A DNA stretch of 14,776 bases from Deltaproteobacteria bacterium (lineage in GTDB: Bacteria > Desulfobacterota > Desulfobacteria > Desulfobacterales > Desulfatirhabdiaceae), in contig JAJYBO010000044.1 in NCBI GenBank assembly GCA_021778975.1, positions 1 through 14,776 of the forward strand. Direction: 5' to 3'. The notes beneath the pieces are model-generated. The model made no database searches. It was not told the origin of the DNA and worked only from the letters and a program-made list of their open reading frames with translations. Position 1 is the stretch's first letter; every line of letters starts with the position of its first letter. Shown one piece after another: positions 1 to 6,255 of this stretch. The position numbers were made by a program, and so were the translations under genes.

Positions 1-34
1 CGGCGCCATCGTCAACCCGGTCGTCACCGGCTAA
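1..34 (+). CDS. Probable C-terminal end of an upstream gene (partial)
   Basis: Reading from base 2 gives ten codons, GAIVNPVVTG, followed by a TAA at 32-34. Every one of these codons ends in G or C, as in the coding sequences downstream, which favours this frame. A second open frame runs from base 3 to a TGA at 69-71 and would overlap the rsmA start in an ATGA arrangement, but its residues look less protein-like. The fragment is too short to identify. The spacing is compatible with co-transcription with rsmA. Confidence 0.3.
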   Translation, partial: GAIVNPVVTG

Positions 35-67
35 CATTGATACTCGCTTAAAAAAGGGCAGAGTGGT

Positions 68-913
68 ATGACATCGCCACAGCAGTTGCTGCGCCACCAT
101 CAGCTTCACGCCAAAAAACCGCTGGGGCAGAATTTTTTGTCCGATCCGTCCGTCGCCGACAGGATCATTTCACGTTCCAACCTGTCAGCTTCAGATGTGG
201 TGCTGGAAATCGGACCCGGGCTTGGCGCGCTGACCTTTCCGGTAGCACGCCATGTTCGATCTGTCATCGCTGTTGAAAAAGACCGTCAGATGGCGGCGGT
301 CTTAAGAGAACTGATATCGGAAAGTCCGTCATCTTCGATTACGCTGATTGAAAACGATATTCTGAAAGCGGATATCCGTCAGCTCGCGGGGTCGGCCGGT
401 CAGAAGATTGTGGTGATGGGCAATCTTCCCTACAACATTTCTTCTCAGGTGCTGATTCAACTGATTCAGCACCGCAACTGTATTTCACGCGCAATTCTCA
501 TGTTTCAGAAAGAACTGGCCGAACGAATCGCCGCGGTACCCGGCTCCAAAGATTATGGACGAATTACGGTGATGCTGCAATATTGTGCGGAGGTGCGGCA
601 TGTGGCCAGTGTCGCGTCTCATATGTTTTTCCCAAAGCCCAAAGTGGATTCCGCTGTGGTCGAGATAGACTTCATGACACCGGTGCACCCAGCGGATGAC
701 GAAAAGTTTTTTGCTCGGGTCGTGCAGGCAGCTTTTGGCAAGCGCCGAAAAACCCTGAAGAATGCACTTTCATCAAGCGGCCTGGACATCGCGCCGCAGG
801 CGGCGGAAGATGCGCTCAGAAGCGTTTCCATCGAACCGACCCGCCGGGCGGAAACGCTTTCAATCGCCGAATTTGTATCGCTCAGCAATCGCCTGTCGAA
901 AAGATTATCGTGA
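68..913 (+). CDS. rsmA: 16S rRNA (adenine1518/1519-N6,N6)-dimethyltransferase RsmA (KsgA)
   Basis: RsmA uses S-adenosylmethionine to dimethylate two adjacent adenines in the 3'-terminal helix 45 of 16S rRNA, a late cytoplasmic step in 30S assembly. The 281-residue length is normal for the family. Visible motifs are KKPLGQNFL at residues 17-24, typical of the KsgA N-terminus; the Rossmann SAM-binding loop EIGPGLG at 47-53; the acidic residue E70 at the end of strand 2; the ENDIL strand near 95-99; the catalytic NLPYNIS motif at 119-125, which holds the target adenine; and the C-terminal FGKRRKTLKNAL segment near 222-233. The ATG at 68 is the natural start because the basic N-terminal tail precedes the KxLGQNFL motif; the Shine-Dalgarno signal (GGGCAGAG region) is weak. 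A small unknown gene starts 24 bases after the stop. Identification is secure. Confidence 0.97.
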   Translation: MTSPQQLLRHHQLHAKKPLGQNFLSDPSVADRIISRSNLSASDVVLEIGPGLGALTFPVARHVRSVIAVEKDRQMAAVLRELISESPSSSITLIENDILKADIRQLAGSAGQKIVVMGNLPYNISSQVLIQLIQHRNCISRAILMFQKELAERIAAVPGSKDYGRITVMLQYCAEVRHVASVASHMFFPKPKVDSAVVEIDFMTPVHPADDEKFFARVVQAAFGKRRKTLKNALSSSGLDIAPQAAEDALRSVSIEPTRRAETLSIAEFVSLSNRLSKRLS

Positions 914-937
914 ACTGTCCGATGATATGAGGGTGTC

Positions 938-1357
938 ATGTTGATTTATGATGATATATATTCCTGGGATGGCTGGGGCGGCAAACTCCGACTCGGCAGC
1001 GGTAAGTGCCGGATGAAGATTTTCGATTTGAGAAAGGATGGCGCTGTCAGAGGCGTGTCTTTTATCAAACCAATCATTGTCGTGATAACAGATGTCCCGG
1101 AAAGTAAAATGACGATCCGAAGTTGTACAAGTCATATCGCCACATGTGCTGTTCAGGACTTCAAGATAGATCCCTCACGAATGCTCTGGATAGAATATTA
1201 CCCCGAAACGGCCTATGGAGTGGGCCAGGTGCATGTCATTGCCGAAAAGCTGGAAGCCGTAGATTTTGAATGGCGAGAGGAAAAAGCGATACGACCCAGA
1301 TGGCGTACATTGAAGTCGCCTTTACTGGAGGCGGTTAAAGACTTGATGGCGGGGTAA
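938..1357 (+). CDS. Conserved-looking hypothetical protein, 139 aa
   Basis: I do not recognise the family. The reading frame has an ATG at 938 preceded by GAGG about five bases upstream, and it begins 24 bases after rsmA on the same strand, so it is probably co-transcribed with it. The protein is soluble-looking, with no signal peptide or membrane segment. It has an aromatic-rich N-terminus (YDDIYSWDGWGG), a central hydrophobic strand (PIIVVITDVP, about residues 46-55), a distinctive WIEYYPETAYG segment near 84-95, and a basic, helical C-terminus. Three cysteines (24, 63, 70) are not in a metal-binding spacing I know. The beta-rich alternation suggests a small alpha/beta domain, but no function can be assigned. 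It ends six bases short of the convergent lipoprotein gene. Confidence 0.75.
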   Translation: MLIYDDIYSWDGWGGKLRLGSGKCRMKIFDLRKDGAVRGVSFIKPIIVVITDVPESKMTIRSCTSHIATCAVQDFKIDPSRMLWIEYYPETAYGVGQVHVIAEKLEAVDFEWREEKAIRPRWRTLKSPLLEAVKDLMAG

Positions 1358-1363
1358 TGGGGA

Positions 1364-1858
1364 TCAGAATTTGTAATCTATGAACTCTTTCAGAGAAACC
1401 TGACCATCCGTATTGAATGCTATCATGGATGGCTTGAAAAACCCGCCTTCAAGATAGAGCTTCCCTTTGATATTGTAATTGACGGCCTCCTTGCCCTTGA
1501 GAGATTTGATGCATTTGGCGACATCCGCCACCGAAGAATATACGGTCATCGGAATGACCGAAGATTTCAGTGACGCAATATGAGTGGGTGTATTGGAAAC
1601 TCCGGAGGCCAGCCTGACGTTGTCAAGATCTAAAACACAGTCTATCCCTTTGATATCGTACGATACGTTCTGAGGATTCACCACCCGCATCTCGATGTGG
1701 AGAACAGCTTCGAACAGATTGATATCCTGAATCTTGACCGATGACAGCGTGACCCGCGGAGGTTCGTTCTGACCGGTCATGGCGCATGCGGACAACACCA
1801 GAATGAATATCCCCATGCATACAGACATCACCCCTCTTTGTCTGAAAAAACATCGCAT
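1364..1858 (-). CDS. LEA14-like (WHy domain) lipoprotein, 164 aa
   Basis: The N-terminus is a lipoprotein signal: basic residues (R2, R6, R8), a hydrophobic stretch at about 13-22 and a lipobox LSAC with the modifiable cysteine at residue 25. After it comes a single LEA type-2/WHy-like domain (about residues 36-160). It starts with PRVTLSSVKIQDINLFEAVLHIEMRV, followed by the VVNPQNVSYDIKGIDCVLDLDNVRLASG region typical of LEA14 beta-sandwich proteins. Such domains are found in envelope lipoproteins and are linked to stress or desiccation tolerance, but the molecular role is unknown. The start at 1858 is supported by AGAAGG (plus-strand 1867-1872) eight bases upstream. A near-consensus promoter lies about 75 bases upstream (1934-1962). 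The gene runs tail-to-tail with the small gene ending at 1357, with no recognisable terminator between them. Confidence 0.85.
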   Translation of the reverse strand: MRCFFRQRGVMSVCMGIFILVLSACAMTGQNEPPRVTLSSVKIQDINLFEAVLHIEMRVVNPQNVSYDIKGIDCVLDLDNVRLASGVSNTPTHIASLKSSVIPMTVYSSVADVAKCIKSLKGKEAVNYNIKGKLYLEGGFFKPSMIAFNTDGQVSLKEFIDYKF

Positions 1859-1933
1859 ATTGACATCCTTCTGAAGGTTATCGGTACATTATGATGACGG
1901 ATTGCTTCTTTTCGAGAGAAAAAGCCCTGTTCT

Positions 1934-1962
1934 TTTATAGGGAAAATACCCCCCTGTGTCAA
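1934..1962 (-). promoter_or_regulatory. Sigma70-type promoter for the lipoprotein gene
   Basis: Read on the minus strand, a perfect -35 box TTGACA (plus-strand 1957-1962) is followed by exactly 17 bases and a -10 box TATAAA (plus-strand 1934-1939). The spacer contains a run of six G. Transcription would start near 1927, giving a leader of about 68 bases before the ATG at 1858. The promoter lies downstream of the acyltransferase gene and its hairpin, so the lipoprotein appears to be a separate transcription unit. This is the best promoter match I found in the window. Confidence 0.7.
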
Positions 1963-1984
1963 CCCATAATGGATTCATCAAGGC

Positions 1985-2040
1985 AAAAAAGCAGATGGCG
2001 CCGGCCGAATGGCCGCCGCTATCCTTGAATCCATTCGGCC
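1985..2040 (-). terminator. Possible terminator of the acyltransferase gene
   Basis: A perfect 10-base inverted repeat, GGCCGAATGG at 2003-2012 and CCATTCGGCC at 2031-2040, flanks an 18-base loop that contains the acyltransferase stop codon (2019-2021). On the minus strand the stem is followed, after 12 bases, by six T (plus-strand 1985-1990). The gap between stem and T-run is longer than in a classic intrinsic terminator, and an alternative 5-bp hairpin (CGGCC-GAAT-GGCCG) competes. The call is therefore moderate. Confidence 0.4.
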
Positions 2041-3035
2041 TGTGTCGTATTTTCGGAATGCAGGAGGTCCGGTGACATTGTCCGGCGGCGGATACCGATG
2101 ACATTACCGGTATTTTCAGAAGGAGATACCTGTGGAATGCCCTGTGGATGCTCCAGCAGCTCTTTCAGAAGGAGGTCCTTCTGCTCCCATATCATGTTCA
2201 GACGACTCTGAAATCGGACACGAAATTTTTTGTCCGTAAAATAATCTCCGACCATATCGTCATCAATGGAATAGGGGGCGACCCGCACTCGGATTTCGGG
2301 AACATGCCCGCATAAAAATTGCCAGAAACTTTTGGCGCCTCCTGGATAGGCAATGGTGACATCGAGCATCTGGTGCATTTGTTGTCCCATAGCCGACAAT
2401 ACGAACGCAATGCCGCCCGCCTTCGGTTTGAGCAAATGGGTAAACGGCGATAGCTGTTTCTGGCGCTTTTCGGAAGTGAAACGGGTCCCCTCCAGAAAGT
2501 TCATGACCGAAACCGGAATGGTTTTGAATTTTTCACAGGCTTTCCGGGTAATTTCCATGTCTTTTCCTTTGAGATGCGGATGCTTTTTAAGGAAAGACTT
2601 GCTGTAACGTTTCATGAACGGAAAATCCAGCGCCCACCATGCCAGCCCCAAAAAAGGCACCCAGATCAGTTCTTTTTTGAGAAAGAACTTGAGGAATGGA
2701 ATTTCCCCGTTGAATATCTTCTGAAGCACCAGAATGTCCACCCATGACTGGTGATTGGCCACAACCATGTACCAGCCATCTTTCTTGAGACCTTCGATCC
2801 CCTGGACATCCCAGGTAACCGGATTTGTAAAATGGATAATCCTGTTGTTGTCGGATATCCACAACCCGGCGATGCCGTTGATGATGATGTCGCATCCTTT
2901 TCGCCATGACGTTACTGGAATCACGAACTTCAGGATCGCCATCAAAAAAAGCGGCGTGGTCAACATGATGGTGTTACAAATGAGCAGCAGCAAAGCTATC
3001 GCCCCTCGCACAGGGCCTGGCAGGTGTCGGAGCAT
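2019..3035 (-). CDS. YihG-like membrane acyltransferase (PlsC/LPLAT superfamily), 338 aa
   Basis: This is a 1-acyl-glycerophosphate acyltransferase-superfamily protein, expected to move a fatty-acyl group onto a lysophospholipid or related acceptor at the inner membrane. A hydrophobic N-terminal segment at residues 11-41 should anchor it. The catalytic HX4D motif is NHQSWVD with H95 and D100; the phosphate-binding motif is FLEGTR (E182, G183, R185); and PKAGGIAFVLSAM (about 204-216) corresponds to the later conserved block. The long segment between the motifs and the NFLEGTR form resemble the YihG subgroup more than true PlsC. It is slightly longer than E. coli YihG (about 310 residues), with a low-complexity hydrophilic tail. 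The substrate cannot be read from sequence. AAGGA (plus-strand 3043-3047) supports the start. Its promoter region is shared, divergently, with the glutamate synthase block. Confidence 0.88.
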   Translation of the reverse strand: MLRHLPGPVRGAIALLLLICNTIMLTTPLFLMAILKFVIPVTSWRKGCDIIINGIAGLWISDNNRIIHFTNPVTWDVQGIEGLKKDGWYMVVANHQSWVDILVLQKIFNGEIPFLKFFLKKELIWVPFLGLAWWALDFPFMKRYSKSFLKKHPHLKGKDMEITRKACEKFKTIPVSVMNFLEGTRFTSEKRQKQLSPFTHLLKPKAGGIAFVLSAMGQQMHQMLDVTIAYPGGAKSFWQFLCGHVPEIRVRVAPYSIDDDMVGDYFTDKKFRVRFQSRLNMIWEQKDLLLKELLEHPQGIPQVSPSENTGNVIGIRRRTMSPDLLHSENTTQAEWIQG

Positions 3036-3079
3036 GTCGGTTTCCTTTCAATAAAAAATCGTTGCATGATCTCGTGATT

Positions 3080-3109
3080 ATTATATTAGTATAATGGGTT
3101 AAGCTGCAA
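3080..3109 (-). promoter_or_regulatory. Candidate promoter of the acyltransferase gene
   Basis: On the minus strand a perfect TATAAT (plus-strand 3080-3085) is preceded at 18 bases by TTGCAG (plus-strand 3104-3109), which matches the -35 consensus only in its TTG. Transcription would start near 3073, about 38 bases before the start codon. The same AT-rich patch also carries a perfect TATAAT on the plus strand at 3090-3095, with only a poor -35 (ATGATC at 18 bases). A plus-strand start there is possible but weaker. Confidence 0.4.
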
Positions 3110-3131
3110 AACAACAGTCTGGAATTCGCAT

Positions 3132-3264
3132 GTTACAAAAATTTTACATCCCTCGCCGCCTCCCAACATTAAAATAGATTTCCAGATATTTATGACACGT
3201 TTTACAGATCATCAAAATTTACCTTGCTATTTTCTGTAAATTGTTACAAGTATCACGGTTACAA
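3132..3264 (+). repeat. Three GTTACAA copies, possible operator set
   Basis: GTTACAA occurs at 3132-3138, 3243-3249 and 3258-3264, all on the plus strand. The last two start 15 bases apart. They lie in the AT-rich divergent region upstream of the glutamate synthase genes. Short AT-rich heptamers recur by chance fairly easily in such a context, so a regulator-binding role is only a suggestion. Confidence 0.3.
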
Positions 3265-3436
3265 AAAAAATCGTCTGCTCTGCATTAAACACTGTCCTTC
3301 ACTTTACTGGGGTGTATTGGTGACAATCCACCTCTGTCTGGGAATGTCCGTGCGCTGCATCTGAAGTTTTTTTGCTTAAGCCATTACGAAGTCGTTAGAG
3401 CTTACGTTGTATGCAACTGAAAGGTCATGGCCTTTT

Positions 3437-3444
3437 GAGGAGAG
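3437..3444 (+). promoter_or_regulatory. Ribosome binding site that fixes the amidotransferase start
   Basis: GAGGAGAG at 3437-3444 lies seven bases before the ATG at 3452. It selects that codon over an in-frame ATG at 3407, which has no such signal and would bury the required cysteine 16 residues further from the N-terminus. Confidence 0.8.
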
Positions 3445-3451
3445 AAACAGC

Positions 3452-4582
3452 ATGTGTCGTTTATTTGCCATAACCAGTGAAGAACCGCTTTCGCCCATGG
3501 TGGCCTTTGAAGCCCTGGATGTCATGCGTGAGGGGCACGATGGTTCCGGCGTCGGGCTTTTTCTGCGAGACCTGGGTGGCCCTTTTGAAGAGATGAAGGA
3601 TGCGCCGATTCTGTCCGGAATCTTCACGGAAAACGGGTTGAAGCGCCTGGATACATTCATGATGAATCTGGGATTCATGACCAAGTACAAACTGCCGATC
3701 AAGGTGTCCAGAACGCCTCCGGCAGGAATTCCCAAGCGGGATATCTATCTGGTTCGCGCCTACGAATATCCGGAAGAATGGGATGGGCTGGATCAGCAAG
3801 AACTTTACAGACGTCTGGTGAACGTTCGCCTTCAACTGCGAAAAATGGGCGAGGCGGAACATGACATGATGGTTTTTTCTTTCTGGCCGGATGTCATCAT
3901 GATCAAGGAAATTGGCGAGCCGATGAAAGTCGCCCAACACCTGAAACTCGATCGTAAAGACCTCAAGGCCAGGGTGATTATGGCGCAGGGGCGTCAGAAC
4001 ACCAATTACGCCATCAACCTATACGCCTGTCATCCGTTCTTTCTCGAAGGGTATTCCACGATGACCAACGGGGAAAACACGGCGTTCATCCCCATCAGAG
4101 ATTATTTGCAGTCCCGCGGTGTTCCCGGATACATGGGCTATCAATCCGATTCCGAAGTGTTCACCCATATCCTGCATTACAGCCAGAAACGGCTGGGTGC
4201 GGGCATTGAACTCTATAAACACATCATCACGCCGCTTCAGGACGGGGACATCGAGGCGCATCCGAACGCCGCCCTGCTTCAAAGCCTCAAACAGTCCTGC
4301 AGACGTCTGATCATTGACGGGCCCAACTGCATCATCGGATGTCTGCCGGATCACAGCCTGTTCATGGCGCAGGATCGCAAGAAACTCCGCCCGGGCGTTG
4401 TCGGCGGAAGACCCGGCAGGTATGCCTTTTCATCTGAAATCTGCGGTCTGGACGCCGCCATCCCGGATCGCGACAAGAGTCTTGATTTTCAACCCATGCA
4501 CATTGATACAGCCATTGTCGGCCCCAATCGTCAGGAGGTAACCATATGCCGTCAAACCGCCCCATTACCCCTTCCACGCTGA
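3452..4582 (+). CDS. Class II glutamine amidotransferase subunit of glutamate synthase (GltB N-terminal domain, stand-alone), 376 aa
   Basis: This protein should hydrolyse glutamine to glutamate and ammonia, passing the ammonia to the FMN subunit encoded next. It begins MCRLFAI, so after methionine removal Cys2 becomes the N-terminal nucleophile required in class II amidotransferases; this, with the strong ribosome binding site, sets the start at 3452. REGHDGSGVGLFL (about residues 27-39) matches the conserved glycine block of GltB glutaminase domains. R181 in QGRQNTNY is a candidate substrate-binding arginine, and N206-G207 in MTNGE corresponds to the oxyanion-hole Asn-Gly. These last two motifs depart from the usual HxRYST and AHNGE forms, as in archaeal-type stand-alone versions. 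The gene overlaps the next by 37 bases, indicating translational coupling. A stand-alone glutaminase separate from the FMN domain is the archaeal-type arrangement and differs from the single ~1500-residue bacterial GltB. Confidence 0.88.
   Translation: MCRLFAITSEEPLSPMVAFEALDVMREGHDGSGVGLFLRDLGGPFEEMKDAPILSGIFTENGLKRLDTFMMNLGFMTKYKLPIKVSRTPPAGIPKRDIYLVRAYEYPEEWDGLDQQELYRRLVNVRLQLRKMGEAEHDMMVFSFWPDVIMIKEIGEPMKVAQHLKLDRKDLKARVIMAQGRQNTNYAINLYACHPFFLEGYSTMTNGENTAFIPIRDYLQSRGVPGYMGYQSDSEVFTHILHYSQKRLGAGIELYKHIITPLQDGDIEAHPNAALLQSLKQSCRRLIIDGPNCIIGCLPDHSLFMAQDRKKLRPGVVGGRPGRYAFSSEICGLDAAIPDRDKSLDFQPMHIDTAIVGPNRQEVTICRQTAPLPLPR
4533..4538 (+). promoter_or_regulatory. Strong ribosome binding site inside the upstream gene
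   Basis: A perfect AGGAGG lies seven bases before the ATG at 4546 and within the 3' end of the amidotransferase gene. It fixes the start of the FMN subunit and explains the 37-base gene overlap. Confidence 0.85.
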
Positions 4583-6180
4583 GCGTCAGGGATCTGCCCT
4601 GGCAGATCGCCTGGAACAAGGATAAGTGCACATTGTGCGGGCAGTGTACGGCGGTGTGCCCTGTACACGCCCTGGAACTGGGGGTTTTCCGCAAGCGAAC
4701 CGTCGAACTGCCACTGGGAATCGGCGCCCCTCCGGAGAATCGCACTCAGTTATTTTACGGCATCCGTCAGAGAACGGATCCGGCGTTTGCCTGCGTGGGA
4801 TGCGCCATGTGTACGCTGGTTTGCCCGAACGGCGCCATTTCGCCTCACCGCAGCGATGATGCGGACAAGCTGGTATTTCACAGAGACCGCTGCGGCGTTC
4901 CGCGAAGCCGTGGGGGAAGACGCAACACGCCTGGGACGGTTCTCGATCAGCTCAAGTTCATCCGGATATCCATGTTGACAGACCCGGCGCTGGATGCGGG
5001 CCGGCACGAATTTGAAATCCGCACCCTGTTAGGGCGGGTGCTGCCGCCGGAAGACAACCTGAAATTTCTCCGGCAGAACGGCTGGGTGCCGCCGGTGCGT
5101 GAAATTTATCCCTTGATGATCGGCGGCATGTCGTTTGGAGCGCTTTCTCCCAACATGTGGGAAGGGCTCCAGATGGGCGTGGCCTACCTGAACGAGGAAC
5201 TGGGAATGCCGGTCCGGATCAGCACCGGCGAAGGCGGCTGCCCGCCGAGGCTTCTGCGTTCCCGCTTTTTGAAGTACGTGATTCTTCAGATCGCCAGCGG
5301 GTATTTTGGATGGGATGAAATCATTCACGCCATCCCGGACATGAAGGAAGACCCCTGCGCCATCGAGATCAAATACGGCCAGGGCGCCAAGCCCGGAGAC
5401 GGCGGTCTTCTGATGTGGTACAAGGTCAACCGGTTGATTGCGGCGATCCGCGGGGTTCCGGCCGGCGTCAGCCTGCCGAGTCCGCCCACCCACCAGACCC
5501 AGTATTCCATCGAGGAGTCTGTGGCCAAGATGATTCAGTCCATGTCGATGGCCTGGGGATTCCGGGTGCCGGTGTATCCGAAAATATCCGGCACCTCCAC
5601 GGCGATGGCGGTTCTGAACAACCTGACGCGGAACCCCTATGCCGGAGGGCTGGGGATTGACGGCGAAGACGGCGGAACGGGCGCGGCCTACAATATTTCC
5701 ATGAACCACATGGGGCATCCGATTGCCAGCAACATTCGCGATGCGTATCTGGGTCTTGTCACCGCCGGAATGGAAAACGAAATTCCATTGATCGCGGGTG
5801 GCGGCATCGGAAAAAGCGGAAATCTGGCGGCCAACGCGGCGGCGTTGATCATGCTGGGCGCGAGCGGCGTTCAGGTCGGTAAATACATCATGCAGGCCGC
5901 CGCCGGATGTGTGGGCGCTGAGAGCGATCGCTGCAACATCTGCAATATCGGTCAGTGCCCCAAAGGCATCACGTCCCAGGATCCGCGGTTGTACCGCAGG
6001 CTCGATCCTGAACTGGTGGCGCAGCGGCTGGTGGATGTCTTCCTGGGTTTTGACATGGAACTCCGAAAAATCATCGCCCCGCTGGGTCGGTCAACGTCTC
6101 TGCCGGTTGGTATGTCCGATGCCCTGGGGGTCAGCGATTATCATATCGCCGAACGGCTGAAAATCAATTATGTGGTGTGA
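4546..6180 (+). CDS. gltB: Glutamate synthase FMN subunit with N-terminal 2x[4Fe-4S] ferredoxin, 544 aa
   Basis: This is the central catalytic subunit: it joins ammonia to 2-oxoglutarate and reduces the iminoglutarate to glutamate on FMN. Residues 28-38 (C28, C31, C34, C38-P) and 83-93 (C83, C86, C89, C93-P) are two CxxCxxCxxxCP ferredoxin motifs. From about residue 190 the FMN-barrel glutamate synthase domain runs MIGGMSFGALSP, STGEGGCPPR, IEIKYGQGAKPGDGG, SLPSPPTHQTQYSIEE (about 309), KISGTSTAMAVLNN (about 346) and GEDGGTGAAYN (about 373). The cluster near the FMN has cysteines 463, 466 and 471 (CNICNIGQCPKGI), with C455 nearby. This is CxxCx4C rather than the Cx5CxxxxC of large bacterial GltB. 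The fused ferredoxin suggests electrons arrive from ferredoxin or from the cluster-rich partner encoded next. The start has AGGAGG. A 75-base gap without a clear hairpin follows. Confidence 0.93.
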   Translation: MPSNRPITPSTLSVRDLPWQIAWNKDKCTLCGQCTAVCPVHALELGVFRKRTVELPLGIGAPPENRTQLFYGIRQRTDPAFACVGCAMCTLVCPNGAISPHRSDDADKLVFHRDRCGVPRSRGGRRNTPGTVLDQLKFIRISMLTDPALDAGRHEFEIRTLLGRVLPPEDNLKFLRQNGWVPPVREIYPLMIGGMSFGALSPNMWEGLQMGVAYLNEELGMPVRISTGEGGCPPRLLRSRFLKYVILQIASGYFGWDEIIHAIPDMKEDPCAIEIKYGQGAKPGDGGLLMWYKVNRLIAAIRGVPAGVSLPSPPTHQTQYSIEESVAKMIQSMSMAWGFRVPVYPKISGTSTAMAVLNNLTRNPYAGGLGIDGEDGGTGAAYNISMNHMGHPIASNIRDAYLGLVTAGMENEIPLIAGGGIGKSGNLAANAAALIMLGASGVQVGKYIMQAAAGCVGAESDRCNICNIGQCPKGITSQDPRLYRRLDPELVAQRLVDVFLGFDMELRKIIAPLGRSTSLPVGMSDALGVSDYHIAERLKINYVV

Positions 6181-6255
6181 TTCAGATGGCTTCGCAACAC
6201 TTCGGATTTCAGACAGATTCGGAATTCATCGTTTTTATCACGGAGTATAGGGTTC

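Larger units (their letters stand above)
3036..3451. promoter_or_regulatory. AT-rich divergent regulatory region, no gene seen
   Basis: This 416-base stretch separates the divergent acyltransferase and glutamate synthase genes. I see no credible coding sequence in it. It is strikingly AT-rich from 3050 to 3290 compared with its neighbours. It contains three GTTACAA copies, a TTTACAG/CTGTAAA inverted repeat (3201-3207 and 3234-3240) and a nested AATTTAC/GTAAATT pair (3216-3222 and 3236-3242). A weak sigma54-like match, TGG (3339-3341) with GC at 3352-3353 ten bases on, lies about 100 bases before the amidotransferase start. No strong sigma70 promoter for the plus-strand block stands out. The size and repeat content suggest a regulated promoter. 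Confidence 0.5.

Noticed and set aside
3339..3353. Sigma54 promoter call before the glutamate synthase genes
   Set aside because: Only the TGG and TGC cores match at the right spacing; the rest of the consensus does not. It is kept as part of a finding, not as a feature.
3407..3451. In-frame upstream ATG for the glutaminase subunit
   Set aside because: Starting there would put 15 residues before Met-Cys and block the N-terminal cysteine nucleophile; the strong ribosome binding site serves 3452.
6181..6255. Gap between the FMN subunit and fusion genes as a terminator or regulatory site
   Set aside because: I found near-direct repeats (TTCGGATTTC, TTCGGAATTC) and a five-T run but no convincing stem.
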